Shown here piece after piece: positions 24,928-38,722 of a DNA stretch of 64,000 nt. This DNA is from Paramecium pentaurelia (lineage: Eukaryota; Ciliophora; Oligohymenophorea; Peniculida; Parameciidae). Below the pieces are notes generated by a model, which was not told the DNA's origin, made no database searches, and saw only the letters and a list, made by a program, of their open reading frames with translations. A program made the translations under genes and the position numbers. The stretch is taken from NCBI GenBank assembly GCA_905183005.1, contig CAJJDO010000160.1:41860-105859 (forward strand). Reading direction: 5' to 3'. The first letter of the stretch is position 1, and every line of letters starts with the position of its first letter.

Positions 24928-27900
24928 TCTTACCTTATTTCTTATTTTAATTTCCTTATTTACCTTATTTACCTTTACCTTATAATTATTTCTCTATAAT
25001 ATTTGAATCTAAATGTAACCATTAAAATTCATAGATTACAAATTTAGCCAATTCCAATTAAGTCCCTTATTCAATTCCAACAAATTTTTAAATCTAATCC
25101 TTCAATTCCAATAAAGTTGGAGTTTTAGATACTTTAAAAATAAATTCTTATGGTTTAATATATATTTTATTAATTGGATCTCTTTCCTTTATTAATAAGA
25201 GCATTTCATCATCTTGAAGTGTTTCTGGCATATTTAAAACCTAATATACAATATCATTAGTAGAGAATTAAAATTTCTGTAAAGTTTATTCTAATTTTCT
25301 AAATACTTATCCAAAGAATCTATTTTTATTTATATCTCTAATTCTTAATTGATCAATATTTATATTCAATCCAAAAGTAGAAATAATCATCTATTTCAAA
25401 TCTTTTAAAGTTGCATCCTTTCTCATTGTTTCATGTTTTTAAAATACACAATCATCAGGATATCCAGTAGTTGTTGAATAAAGTTAAAATCGTATTAATT
25501 CACAATCAATTTATGCTGTCTTTTCACATAATATAAGTAAATCTCTATCTCTTAAATAACATTAAGAAACTGTTTTAGTTTCATCAGTCAATCCTTCAGA
25601 AGGAACTTATAACCAATCTACCTTATATAATCTATGTTAAACAGCATCCAAATTAAAAGATTTACATGATTCATTTTTAATCTATTCAATTTTATCTTAT
25701 CTAGGATCAACATGTATTTCTAAATTCTATTCCTTATATTAAACCACTATTGAAATCTTTCCATTTTCTGGAACCTCTCCCTTCTCTATTTACAATCTTG
25801 CACCACTAAAATAATATTACAATTATATATTACCCTTCTCTAAAATCTTAAAATTCCTTCAATTATACTCCAAGATCTGTTTTACAAAATAGAATCTTTC
25901 CATTAAGATTTCTTAATCTATGAGCATCTAACAATCCAAATTATTCTTTGATAAACTCTATCAATTCTTAAACAGTCTAATTAATATTCACATCTAAATA
26001 TAAAAAAAGAATATTTACAAAATTTTGAAACTCCAACTTTATCATCTTATTCAACCAAAATTGAAATAATATCCTCACCTACTTATTAATTTTATAATTC
26101 CTTCTAATTTTTATTAACATTCTAAACTTAATTCTTCTTCTTAACCAAGATTTAAGTCTCCAAAGTTAATTGCATCTCTCCCAATTATGTTTCTTCAGCC
26201 AATTCAGATATTATTTTCTAATTCTAGATATTTCTTAATTCTTATTCATTTTCAGGTATACCAGACAAAGCAAATACCAATTATTTTAATTCCAATAATG
26301 TAGTAGATGTATATAATAAATAAGCCTAAGGTTTTTTATTAATTATAAAATTAAGTCTATAAGGCACTTTCTATAATCCCACTTAAGGAATATCTTATTC
26401 TTTCTTTACCAAAATCCATGTTGATTCATGACCAACTTTCTCTTCTTCTAATGTACTCTCTAAATTTTTCAAATATCTTGTAAAATGCAATAATTTAGTT
26501 TAATAATTTTCTTAAAATTCCAATAACCAATATTAATCCTTATTAATTTATTCATACAATTATTAGACAGTAGAAGACAATCTTAATTTGTATGTAACCT
26601 TTTCATATTTTTCATTGAGTAATTTATGATCTTATATATCAACAACAGAAGCATCTGCTACTGTTATAATAATATGTTATTTAGCTTCTTCATAAGCCTA
26701 TCTATCCTATTCTATCTTTTCATTTAATTTATTCACATAATCAAATAGATATTTAGGTATCTCTTCATTAGACAATTTGGATGCTACTAAATTCTTATCC
26801 CTATAAATCAAAATATAGGCACTTTCAGAACCCTAATATTATTATTATATCTTATTAACTGGTATTGGAATAACAGAACTATCATTAAAATCATACCATC
26901 CTTGAGCTACTTTAGGATTACTAATCTCAAATGGTAATTTCACTTCATCATAGTCAACTTCATCTGTATTTTTATTCTTCTATTATTAACATTCTTCCTT
27001 CTCTTGCCAATATTCTGGAATATGAGTTAACCAATCTCCTTCATCTAAAAGATCTCTAAAATAAGCTAAATAATGTCCTCCATGAGCATTTCCTCTATGT
27101 ATTATTATTCCTTGTAATTCATAGATTAAATTATCCACAGGATTTTCCAAATATGCTCCCATTTCCATTTCTAAAGGAAATTCAAATCTATCATTTAACT
27201 TCACTCTTTGCATCTTCTCATAATCAAATGTATATCTATTCAAAGTTACAGTCAATATTGGTGGTAATTTTCTAATCTTATCTCCTTTCAATGCATCTAC
27301 CTATTATTAATATTTTATAATCATAATACTTTAAAACCACAGATATCACAAAAATATTAATTGTTTCCATCCAATAAAAAAGGATTAATGTAACTGAATA
27401 AACCTTCAGATAAATTTTTATTGCCTTCCACTTAAATATTCAAGTCATATATTATTTCTTCATTTCCATGAGAATTATTGCAATTCATACATGTTATGTG
27501 ATGAAATACTACTCCTTTATAAAATGGAGCAATAATAAATGGAGTCCCATATAAAGATCGATCGAGTGTCTCAAATAATACTCTTAAAAATAATTATGTA
27601 ATTTCTTACTTATTTGCATCAGATACATCTTGTTACCACATTTATTGACCATCATTCCAACCAAAACTAGAAGTCAATGCTTCTGTTGATGTTGCTTTAG
27701 ATTACAAACTTTGTAATTGAATAAATAGCTTTTAAAATTCCAAAAGGAATCTGTTTCTGCTTTCATTTTATGCCAAGTTTGCAGAATCCTCAATTGTATC
27801 TTTGCATAATGGTAGTGAAAGAATGACTTTTCTAAATTCAGGACACATATAATAGGATTGTATTAAACTGTTTAAGTAACATGTGGCACCTTAATTTTTT

Positions 27901-28037
27901 AAACCTGCAAAATGTTTCACTCTTGGAAGTTCTGGTAGTTCCATATAATCAGCACAATTTCTAGCCATTCTTGTTTAATAGGTGGTAATCGTTGGATTCA
28001 ATTATTCTTCTATTGTGTCGAATGTATCTCCAAACAT
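24619..28037 (-). CDS. Ubiquitin-specific protease, USP40/USP47-like
   Basis: 1,103 residues after four introns (29, 25, 28 and 25 nt). The N-terminal catalytic domain has the Cys box GLKNQGATCYLNSLIQ (Cys about 53), GWNDGQQMWQQDVSD, a zinc-binding CMNC...CDIC pair, LPPILTVTLNRYTFDY, the His box HRGNAHGGHYLAYF, and YDFNDSSV with the catalytic Asp/Asn. The QQDV form, the CPEFR after the Cys box and the long C-terminus of ubiquitin-like segments resemble USP40/USP47. The catalytic domain is split by a charged insertion (EYWQEKEECQQQKNKNTDEV). A poly-Gln tract lies near residue 1,015. Family role: removes ubiquitin from substrates, often with DNA-repair or signalling targets. Which orthologue it is cannot be decided by eye. 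Confidence 0.9.
24884..24925 (-). repeat. ATT/TAA microsatellite coding for poly-Gln
   Basis: On the minus strand this reads as consecutive TAA codons (poly-Gln) near the C-terminus of the USP. The ATT run at 5965-6016 is read in another frame as poly-Asn. Confidence 0.85.
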
Positions 28038-28174
28038 TTAAATAATTTTTATTATTGAATTCTTTATTATATTGTATAATAATTCTCATCCATATAGAGA
28101 AAGAAGATATCCAAAAAATATGCTTTGATTACAATACAATATATCTTAATAATATATTATGATATAAAATAATA

Positions 28175-31100
28175 TCATGAATTACCATAGAATTATTTAG
28201 TATAATTTCTTTTTACTCTTTTTCCGAATTTAATATAAATTAATATAGATATTAGATTAGTCATGATTATTCCTGAGTTAATTGTTATAATAACATTTAT
28301 ATATGATTAATTATTTAATTAAATTTCTAAACTTATGCTTGATACATCATTAGAGAGTATTAAATTTGAAGGTTCATTGCATTAACCTTAGCACTCAATT
28401 TACAATTAATTTATAGTCATAAAGGATACTCTATTATTTTGATGATTATTAATGACATAATGAGATGCATTATATTTTTCTATCTTTTTATATTAAAATG
28501 ATTCTATTCTCTAAATACTATCTAAATAATCTTTATATTTCATATCTCCTTTGATATCATAAACATCGATAAATTAATTGGAATCTGAAGATAGTGTTAT
28601 CAAAACAAAATTATTATCTGCATAAAGTAAATCTAAAAAATGAGTATTTTATTCATATCTTAGAAATCGATACGATAACAAAACAAAATTATCATATTTG
28701 ATATTATTGAAAGAGATTTCAAATATTATATTAAAGTAAATCTTATAGATCATAACAAATTTCATAATAAATTAATCTTTCTTCATTTCAAGATGAATAA
28801 TCTCTAATTAAATTAATATATCATGATATGTTTGAGTGTAAACTCTTTCAAATATTTCTATAAGATTAAGTTAATATTCTTAAATAATATCACCTTTGCA
28901 TTAAAATTCTGAAATCAATTAAATATTATTAAATGCAATAATCTTTATCTAAATAATTGAATAATTCCGATATAAAAATACATATGTATTATTTGATAAG
29001 TAAGCTCCATCAATTAAAAAATATTATGAACTATTAATTTCTGATATATCGATTATTTAACAATAATTATTATAAAACATTAAGCCAAATAATCTTTAAT
29101 TAAAAAATATTGTTATTTCTTTAATAATTTTCACTTTATTTATTAACTCTATTTCTTCTTATTTGAGTACATTATATAAAATATCCTATGTTAATATTGT
29201 GAATTATTTTGATTCATTATTTCCCAATTATAACATTAATTATAAAAGAATATGATTGGGATCAACAAAAAATATTGAATATGTAAGAGACTCTTAATTA
29301 CATACAATACCTTTAATAGAGTTATCGTCAAGTTCAAATGGTAGTTGAACACTTATGTTTAGAGATTATATTACAATTGTAGTTCTATTCTTTAAACAAA
29401 TACTAGATTAATAATATGAACAAATAAAGTATTCTTATGTAATATTTATAGGTAATTTGATGATAAAATCTTAAGTAGGTTATATTTCAAATTTGTTAAT
29501 ATTTCCTCTGATTTAAATCAAATCTAAATTACCTTAATAATAAATATATCTTTTTTATCCTTAATTCAATAAGCTAAGTGAGTAGTCACTATTTAATTTA
29601 GAAACTAAAAGTTTAGTTGTGAAATTAAAATTATTGATAAAAGAATTAAAATTCAATTTTAATTACTTTTTCTAAATCATAGAATTTTCTTCAAAAAATG
29701 AGTATTAGAAACATATCTAATTTAAATTATGAAAGTAAAATTTTCCATCTCTAAAAAATACAATAGAATTACTAGCAAAATCATAGTATGAATAAAATTA
29801 ATTTGATTAATCAATTTCCGTAATATATATTAGAGAATTGATGGCTTAATTTCTTAAATTATATACAAGTAAATAAGTTTTATTTTAATATTTGGCTGTA
29901 ATCATTAAATAGGAATTTTCTATTTTTTAATTAACTGAAAGTTAGAATTTAAAGTTATAAGTAGGAATTTTGTAAATAAAAATGAAATCAGGAGTTCTAA
30001 GAAAACGAAAGAGTTTGAGTACAATTTCATCCTTTTCATCTACAATCAAAACATATAATCTCTAATCTACATCTATTAAAACATCTATTATTTTCCCTAC
30101 ATAAATGTACTATTTAAAGCGATTTAAATTGTAAACAATATAAGTTTGAAAAATATATAAATTAGCAATACTTATTTATTGCGTTTATGTACAATCAAAG
30201 GGGTAATTTTATGGTTATTACATAAATATGAAATTATTCTCAATAGATTATACAACTGATTTTCTACAGTTCTCATATGAAATAACAATTTGATTATATT
30301 ATTTATTTATTTTTATTATTTTCTAATTTTAAATAAACTATGTTTTTTGAATTTAATATGAATCAACAATTTTATAATATTAAATTTGATCCTCATAAAA
30401 AACCAAGATATTAGTATTTTACAATACTCCAATATCAATATAATTTTTATGTATTTTTAAATTTTATTTTTTTAGAATTATATTCCGTTTACAAAATATC
30501 AAGATGATTAGATCTTTCGATTAAACTAAGACTAAAATGACGTTTGTTTAATCATTTAATTTCCAAAAATGTAATACTTTAGAATATTCACCAAAATACA
30601 AATTATAAGTTTCTATATTTTAGAAATTATTAATCTAATAATATCTATCATTATCTTGGATAGTTTATAAATTTATTGGTAAACTTTAGGTTATTTTAGA
30701 TTACTGAATACAGATTTCATCATTATTGTTATATTCAATTATCATATCTTTCTTATCAATAATTATTCTAGGCTCACTTTCATTTACAATTTCAATATTA
30801 CATTACATTAAAATAAATGTTGTTAGATAAGTCCATCTTTGAAAGATTAAAAATATTATTCTCTATGAAGTATTAAATGAGTGGAAATATTTTGGAGGCT
30901 AAACTTAAAATAGTTTTAATTCAGATTTGTAAAGTCCAAAGAAATATTATGAATCAACTATTGGTATTATTTCTGAAATTGACATATGTATTTTTTAATG
31001 TAATTAATCATTTATTTCAACAATTATATAATTTTTAAAATGTAAAACTAGAATCCTTTCTATCAATAAAGCATTAATATATTAATTATTGGTCATATTT

Positions 31101-32020
31101 AAATCATACATACCATATTTTAACTACAAACTATTATTATCAACATACAAAATAAATTATCCTCCTTCACAACCTTAAAATTAATTCAAAATTGTATTAT
31201 TAATGTCTAATTCTATGTAAAGAAAACTGATAGAAGAAGTATTATTATACTACACAATAAAATTCTTATAAATTAAAATAATTCTTTCCTTATCACAAAT
31301 ATTTATTTTTTGTACTAATCCAAAAGTAGAATCTGTTCTATTATTTTCTAAAGTTACATTAATCTTTTGTAATGATTTATATTAATTTAATTGTTCATCT
31401 ATTTCAACATTATATATATTTTTTGATTCACAATTTTAATAATAGATAAACAAAATAAAATCTCGATAGGAGACTTCAATTTCACATGTTGATTCAATTT
31501 CAAAAATCAATTAATCAAATACTTTACCATCCAAATTAATTATTGATATGATTGCTTGATTATTATTAAGTAAACAATTACTAATAAAAATTTCTCTATT
31601 TACTTATACTACTTTGCTGCATTATTGATATGGTAATGTTATATTACAAAAATGAGGAGTGATAACTAATTATTGATTCAAAAAATAATTTTTAATTAGG
31701 TATAAACAATAAAGAGTTGAATTATCCAATGCCATTATCATATTGTTTTCTTCGTTTGTGAAATTAACAAAATATAATAATTTAGCTTTATCCGAAAGAA
31801 AAGTTAAATGTTGTTTCTCTATTTTCACTTCTTTTATTAATTCAACATTAAATTGAATTTCTTTTGAGTCTAATAATTCTTATTGAAATGGAACATAATA
31901 TCTAAGGTCAGATGTAAATTAGTTTTCTCCTGCATGAAAGTAGTTTGTCTATACTTAAGTTGCAGTTATTTGGAAGAGGACATTCCACATAAAGGTACTT
32001 AAAAAGAATTTAAAATTCAT
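28175..32020 (-). CDS. Large secreted/type I membrane protein, same family as 598-6307
   Basis: A single open frame of 1,281 residues with no TGA and no intron. Start at 32018-32020 gives a signal peptide (MNFKFFLSTFMWNVLFQITA); the inner ATG at 31988-31990 would cut it. The ectodomain is about 1,180 residues of alternating short hydrophobic and polar stretches, rich in Asn, Ile and Tyr, with few cysteines. This suggests repeated beta blades (propeller-like), which is inference. Near the C-terminus comes a hydrophobic segment (SGIIMTNLISILIYI) and a basic tail (KFGKRVKRNY). It aligns along most of its length with the gene at 598-6307. Function unknown; I know no named family for it. Confidence 0.85.
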
Positions 32021-32166
32021 TAACAATAATAATAGTTTTATTAGAAGTTGTTAAAACTACTTTGATATAATAGAAATTAGATATATATATCATTTTTTTG
32101 AATATATCTATTTTTTTATTATTTATTTACAGGATTATAGTATTTAATAATTTCTAACGAATAGTT

Positions 32167-33207
32167 ATGATAGAGTTTGCTAAATTATCAAAATAGGAGA
32201 AAGAGAAATATATCAAATTTTTAGTTGATAACAAGATTGAATTCTAACAATCTGATTAAGGATTCACTGCTAGTTTCAAAGTATAAAATAAAGAAAATGT
32301 GGATCCAACTAGAAAATCGATAGAATAAATCAAGAGAGCATCACCACACTAAAGAACTCCAACAAGATCAGTATCACCTTTAAGAAGAAAATTTACAAGA
32401 GAAGATGCAATAAATTTGATATAAGAAATATATTCAAAGAAATTTGATGATGCTTCAAAATAATTAAAATTAAAGAATGTTGTTAATGAAGACTTTGGAG
32501 TTTATGTAATGAGATTTGCTTAGAATAAATAAATTGATATAAAAGATTGTATGCAAATTTAGGATGAGAATGTATTTCTTTTTAAGAAATTCTTGTAAAA
32601 AGAATATGAAGAAGAAGATTTAATGTATTATCTTTTTTTAAGAGCAATAGTAGAAAAGGAAATAGGATAATCAATATATTAATCAAGAAAGAGTCTAGAT
32701 TTATAAAAATAATACTTAAGTATTTGTTAAGTTTAAAGTATAATATCGACAGTATATGAAAATTAAGTAGATGAGGTTTAGGAGTTATTGGAATATTTTA
32801 GAAATCATTTTGATAATAATAAAATAAGTGCATTTGATTTCATGGCTTTAGCATTAGAGAAGTATAATAATGATCGTAAACCATAAGATAAGAAGATATT
32901 AATTAATGAACAAGTTATAAATGAATTATAGAGATTTTTTTATTAAGAAGTTGAGGAATGTACTGAGCAATTATTTGATTAAGTGAAATTAATAGTGAAT
33001 GACTTGTTATAAAGTATATTTAGATAAGACAAAAGAATATGGATTAACAGAGTTTAGAATGCAAAACCAGAGGATGTATTATACTTAGAAGGATTATAGA
33101 AGTAATTTAAAAGTTTGTCTGCAAATAAATAAGACATTAAATTATTTAGTAGGAAGGTATTGTAAACACCATAATTGAGTAGATGTTTTGGAAAATTGTT
33201 AGAATGA
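32167..33207 (+). CDS. Uncharacterised protein, 346 aa
   Basis: Not recognised. One exon, ATG 32167 to TGA 33205-33207, no signal peptide and no membrane span. The N-terminus has a basic Ser/Pro/Thr patch (RASPHQRTPTRSVSPLRRK) that looks like a phosphorylation target. The rest is predicted helical and charged. FRNHFDNNKISAFDFMALAL resembles a degenerate EF-hand-like helix-loop-helix, but the loop lacks the full set of calcium ligands. It starts 146 bp from the divergent start of the secreted-protein gene and ends 36 bp before the helicase start. Confidence 0.75.
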
Positions 33208-33243
33208 TACTATTATTATATATATATTATTTAAATAATTAAT

Positions 33244-34571
33244 ATGCAACAAAGTGATTCATAATAGCCACAAACAACATAAACAATAGATGAACAACCT
33301 AAACCGAAGGATACACGTTATAAGACAAGTGTAAGGTCTTTGCCTAAATTGTAAGGATGTCACGAAGACAAAAGGAGTAGAGTTTGAAGAGTTCGATTTG
33401 AAATAAGAATTAATGTAAGGATTGGCAGCATCAAATTATGAGAAGCCATCTCCTATTTAAGAAGAGTCTATTCCATTTGCATTGGCAGGATCAAATATTA
33501 TTGCAAGAGCTAAAAATGGTACAGGCAAGACAGGAGCTTACATTATTCCAATTCTAGAAATGATGGAGATAGAAGGTCAGATCTAGAGTCTGATCTTAGT
33601 GCCTACAAGAGAATTAGCTCTATAAGTTTCTAGTTTAGTAAAGGAGATTGGTAAGTATATGAAGGTTGAATGTATGGTTTCAACAGGAGGCACTGATTTT
33701 AAAGAAGATATATATAGATTGAAATAGGTAGAGAGTTAAATGATTGTAGGTAGTTCATGTATTGGTTGGAACACCTGGAAGAATTTTAGATTTGGCTTAA
33801 AGGAAATTAGCTGATTTATCTAAATTAAAACATTTCGTTTTAGATGAAGCTGATAAATTACTTTCAGTTGATTTTTAACCACTTATTGTTAAAATACTTT
33901 AATTTGCACCACCAGAAGTATAAATTATGATGTTTTCTGCAACATTTCCTGTTGATGTTAAAGGTTTTATTAATGAACATGTTCCATAAATACAAGAAAT
34001 TAATCTTATGGAAGAATTAACATTAAAGGGTGTTACTTAATATTATTTATTTATTGATGAGAAATAAAAAGTCAATTGTTTAAATTTCATATTTAGCAAA
34101 CTTGAAATAAATTAAGCAATTATATTTTGCAATTCAGCAAGAAGAGTAGAATTATTGACTCAAAAAATTACTGAATTTGGGTATTCATGTTTGTATGCAT
34201 TTTGTTTCATTCTATTAGCTACATTCATGCAAAAATGAATTAAAAGGATAGAAATAAAGTATTCCATAGTTTTAGAAAAGCTGTAGGTAGATGTCTTGTC
34301 TCTACAGATCTCTTTACTAGAGGAATTGATATTTAATCTGTCAATGTTGTCATAAATTTCGATTTCCCAAGAACTGCTGAAACATATTTACATCGTATAG
34401 GTAGATCAGGAAGGTAATATATTAATTCATATAATAATTAGATTTGGTCATTTAGGTTTGGCTGTTAACTTTATAACCGAAACAGATAAAGACACTTTGG
34501 TTTAAATTGAATAAGAGCTAGACACTGATATTAAACCATTTCCAAAAGAAGTTGATAAGAGTATATATTGA
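33244..34571 (+). CDS. DDX6: DEAD-box RNA helicase, DDX6/Dhh1 type
   Basis: 408 residues after introns of 25, 22, 26 and 28 nt. ATP-dependent RNA helicase of the decapping and P-body pathway (family knowledge). Motifs in order: Q-motif region FEEFDLKQELMQGL... KPSPIQEE, ARAKNGTGKTGAY (I), PTRELALQ (Ia), VHVLVGTPGRILDL (Ib region), LDEADKLL (II), MMFSATFP (III), IIFCNSARRVELL (IV), VSTDLFTRGIDIQSVN (V) and HRIGRSGR (VI). The sequences KPSPIQEESIP and GYSCFYIHAKM point to Dhh1/DDX6 rather than eIF4A. The protein ends shortly after domain 2, with no extended C-terminus. Confidence 0.95.
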
Positions 34572-35331
34572 TAAATTAATAACAAAAATTAATTAATCCT
34601 ACCGATTCTTATATTCAATAATTTATTTATTAAATTTTATTATTATTATATTAAATTTCTAATATGACTCTATTCTTATTATATATTAAAAAATATAAAC
34701 AACACTTAATAATGAAATATACTCTAATTATTAGTTTATTTACTAATATGAGTAGATTTCACTTTTCATCTTTTGATTTTCTTAAAAATGTGATAAGAAA
34801 GAAGGTTCGATAAAATTCTTAAGAATAAAATTATTCTAATTTTCTAGTCTAATTTTGAAGAATATTATAGACTAATAAAAGTTAAAGACTATTTAGGAAT
34901 ATATAATTTGTCTGTCAACTGGCGATTAATTCGTTTTACATTTATTGATTAAAATTATTGAATATTAAGAAATACTAATACATTTCTTTATGTCATTACT
35001 TTACAAATTTTTTCTAGAATTCCTTTTCTATCTGAAACTATAACAAATAGGTTGTAATAGTCATATATTATTAACATATATTAATAAACACTGAGTAAAA
35101 GTGATATTTTAAGGTCTCGTCTTCTATAATTGAAATTTGAAAAATTATTGAGCTAATCGTTAGGCTACTTTAAATTAATTTTTCCAATACGTTTATTCGC
35201 TCATATAACATTTAATCATAATTGCATGTTTTTTAGAGAAAGAAGGAGACCTTAAAACTTTAAAAATATTAACTATATTTCAGCCCTAATTCATCTTGTA
35301 TACATAAAATTAAACATATGAGAACATATTA
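34572..35331. other. Intergenic spacer with a possible structured RNA
   Basis: 760 bp. A short plus-strand open stretch from 34748 (MSRFHFSSFDFLKNVIRKK) is close to what chance would give and is not called. The 35107-35257 part contains a long inverted repeat, listed separately. Confidence 0.5.
35107..35257. ncRNA. Candidate structured RNA closed by a 12-bp terminal stem
   Basis: TTTTAAGGTCTC at 35107-35118 is perfectly complementary to GAGACCTTAAAA at 35246-35257, and the next bases inward (GTCTTC / GAAG) nearly continue the pairing. The 127 nt between are less AT-poor in G/C than the flanks and hold no ORF. The layout resembles a small RNA with paired ends. No known class (snRNA, SRP, RNase P/MRP, telomerase) was matched. 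It could be chance or part of a transcript end. Confidence 0.25.
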
Positions 35332-35981
35332 TCAATTAAAATATGAATGGACTCTTTGTATAAATGATGACAAAATGTTTGTAACTTCAGGAAAGAAATT
35401 CATCCCTTAAATGATTTATTCCATGTCTTAGCTTTGTAATTGGTCCTCCTCTTTTCTACAATTAAGATGTATATAATCACTAGAAATAATATAGAAAATT
35501 CTTATTACCTTCCTAGTACTTAATCCCACCTGAATCGAAGATATTTATAATACCTGTTCTTGATAGCATTTTGATTTCTATCATTAAAGTATCTAGAAAC
35601 AACAGAGAACTTTGGTCCATGCTCAAGTACAAGTGATAATATTTTCTAATCTTCATTAAAATTGAATGGTGTTGTGTTATTCAATTCAGAAATTTTATTG
35701 CTTCTTCTTCTTCTTTTATAATGGAAATCAACTCGTTTCTTTTTCTTTATCTTTTTGGCTTAATGATTTTATGGCATAACATTTAAATCAGCTATCTAAG
35801 TTAATGAAGGATTCTCTTGATTTGAGATAATCAATTATGAAGAATATTCTTCAAACTAACTTCCATCTTTTTCCAGTTGTAAGAAATTGATGAAATTTTG
35901 CTCTGCTTTACAATCTTTCATTAAATTTAATATGAAATTAAGCTTTTTACTCACTGGGGATATATATAAAGAAAATTTCAT
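35332..35981 (-). CDS. Myb/SANT-domain protein (paralogue of 45382-45904)
   Basis: 206 residues with one 29-nt intron. Start at 35979-35981 (MKFSLYISPVSKK). A basic nuclear-localisation-like run (AKKIKKKKRVDFHYKRRRR) precedes a single Myb/SANT repeat: FNEDQKILSLVLEHGPKFSV, VSRYFNDRNQNAIKNRYYKY, LRFRWD. Loop and helix 3 (NAIKNRYYKYLR) resemble R2R3-Myb DNA-contact helices, so DNA binding is likely. The intron falls after VLG at the same place as in the paralogue. Both then continue with DYIHLN / EYIYLN and an acidic tail. Nuclear regulator by inference. Confidence 0.85.
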
Positions 35982-37098
35982 AATATCTTTTGAATTTATA
36001 CGATTCTAGTATAAATTATATAATATTAATTAATTGTTCAGTTAGTAAAGGTAATTACAATTACTACATATTACTAGAGTGGTAGCAAGTTATATTATTA
36101 AATTAATTATAATCAACGCATATACAAATCAGATTGATATTTATATCCCTAATTATTGAGCATACAAATAAATGATTTCAATATTCTCATATTCAAATCA
36201 CTTTATCAAAAAGGAGTTTATTTGTCTTCATAAAATTGAAATTGAATAATTAAATAATTATATTGACTTAATATATTTAATTGATAAACGTTGTAGTTGT
36301 AGTAATTTATTTGCTAAGTTTTTGAGTAATTTTATTGAAATTAGTAATCATCTGTGGTCAATACTAAATAAAATCTATAAATAATATTACTTAAAGAATT
36401 ATAATTTTATTGGAGGTATTCATTTACAAATATGATTTGTTATATTTTCTTAAATTATGTTGAAAAAACATTGTAAGAGAAATAACATGCATATTTTTAT
36501 GGGTGATAACAATATTAAAACTTTGTATTTTTCCAAAAAAGTAAATAAACTCTATATCTTTTCTATGTTCTTTTTTCATAATCATGAAATTACTATTGAA
36601 AAATTAGTTTAAGTATAGATTATCTAAATTCCTTTGTTTGCTTAACTTAAAAAGTATTGGATTTTCATAACAATCACATTTCAATATTTGACGTGTTTAG
36701 TTAAAAATAATTAATTTAATATATTTTATTAATTAAATTCAATCATCTCTATATCTCACAATTAATGAATAATTAAAAAGTTATTCAACATTTAAGCATT
36801 AATAAAGAGTTATTTCCTTAGTTCCGATAAGTATTTCGAAAATGAATAGATACATTAGCAAAATCATAATAATAAATAACGTATTACAATACTTAAAATA
36901 GTTTCTTATTTTCTAATAATTTAATACTAAAATAGTTTTGATATTTAGAATATCTAATTGATAATGAGTATATTTTGTAAATGAGAAAATAAAGCTAAAA
37001 TATAGAATTGTTATGAAAAAATAACGTTAATTTATTTAGAGTAATAATTTGTATTAATTATAATAAATATCATAATAAAAAATGAAAATACATATAAA
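35982..37098. other. Intergenic spacer, no supported gene
   Basis: 1.1 kb of AT-rich DNA between two minus-strand genes. The longest open frame (plus, about 36460-36768, starting MLKKHCKRNNMHIF) is roughly 100 codons, within chance for a one-stop code at this composition, and no family was recognised. No tRNA seen. Confidence 0.5.
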
Positions 37099-38520
37099 TC
37101 AATTTTTAGGTTATTTTGGCTACATTTCATTAAGGAAATCACTATAAGTAATGTATTATTATTCATTTCTATCAAATCTTCTCATTAATAATTCCCTATT
37201 TTTTTCATCCAAATAAACTCCATGATTTTCAAGGAAGGTCCTTAATTCCTATTCAACTATAATTTGATTAGAAGTAATCACAGCAAATAAGGATTTCAAA
37301 TTAAAGTTTGGTCTTTGTGATAATTTCTTTCTAATACATTCAATAGCAACTTCATTCTCAATTTCAGTTTTAATAACATTCTTAACTGCATTTAATATTT
37401 CTTTATCTAATTATCTAGTATTAATTTTTTAATAGTTTATTGGTTTAAATGCAGCTAAGAATTCTCTTACATTCCATTTACCATCTCTATCAATATCATA
37501 TCGTTTCATCCACAAATATAATTATGATTAGGTAGGATATATTTCTAATTCTTCTAAAGCTGATTTGACATCTCCAGGTGCCAACTTACCAGTTTTATCT
37601 TAATCAAAAAATGAAAATAATTCAAGAAAATCATATTAAAGATATCCTAATTCTTCTTTTCTAAATTCATTTTCATATTCTAATTCTGAAATAATCTTTA
37701 ATGCTTCTGCCAAATAATCCATATCATAACATTATACTTTCTTTTATTATACTATCTTCTTATTTCTATCAATATGCTTAGCTACACTCTATTTAGCTCT
37801 TCTATTTGGAAATTGATTTTAGACTTCTATCTATTTAACTGAAGTTACAGTAGAAGCTGATGATTTTTGTGAATATATATTTCCATATTGAGGTTCTAAA
37901 GCAATTCTGAAATCTTCTAAATCAATTTAACTATCTCTATTTTAATCTAATCTTCTCATTAATGCATTGCAATCTCTATCTACAAAATGTTCTAATAAAT
38001 CTAATTGTATAAATCCAGAATTGAATTAATCAATAGTTTAGAAAGTAATACGATAATCAAAATCTGGAGACTAAACCAGATCTTGTTTATAAGCTTGAAT
38101 TTCATCTGCAATTTGAATTTCTTTATAAAATATTCTGCATACACCATATTCTATTTCATAAGATATATCTTTTGCAAATGTAGGTTTTTGTGATACTAGG
38201 TTTCTTAATTCTAGATTATTAGCTGGAAGTACTATCTACAAGAAATCAGCATAAGTAAGTCGATTATCACATTTTTATGAATACCATTTGATTATTGGAT
38301 TCACTTATTCCAATTAGACTATCATTCCATTCTATTATAATAATTAGTAGATCTCTTATGAACTAATATGTCCAGAATTGCAGATTTTCTTGAAAACAGA
38401 ATAAGGTTCAAATTCATCTTATTGACAGAGTATTTATCTCATAGATTCTGAATGTATTTCATATTCTTCTAATTTGTTAAAGAGTTTAAGCAATTTCTTT
38501 TTAGTTTGTGAATTGATCAT
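37099..38520 (-). CDS. Multi-EF-hand calcium-binding protein
   Basis: 473 residues, one exon. Good EF-hand loops include DQDKTGKLAPGD (after FSFF), DIDRDGKWNVRE (after MKRY), DQNRDSQIDLED (after LMRRL) and the less complete DRNEQQYITYSD near the C-terminus. Degenerate hands lie between (DQFNSGFIQLDL, and others in the N-terminal third). Together they look like about eight helix-loop-helix units in pairs, similar in arrangement to long axonemal or cortical EF-hand proteins of ciliates. Calcium sensing or structural role inferred. Start chosen as the first ATG after the upstream spacer. Confidence 0.88.
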
Positions 38521-38722
38521 TTGAAAATAATATTCGTTAAATGTATATATATATTAAATAATAGATTTTTTAATTACAATACATTGTAAATCTAAAATAA
38601 ATGAAATATATATATATATATAATTAGGAATTGTATGTTATGTATATATAAATCTATTATTAGAGTCTTATATATATTAGTAATGATATCAATATTAAAT
38701 TATGAATTAATAAAATTAGATA

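Noticed and set aside
26986..27291. 101-residue peptide with the USP His box as a separate gene
   Set aside because: It is an exon fragment of the 1,103-residue USP; flanking exons join in frame.
36460..36768. Plus-strand ORF of about 100 codons in the 36-37 kb spacer
   Set aside because: No family, no intron support, and length within chance for DNA of this composition.
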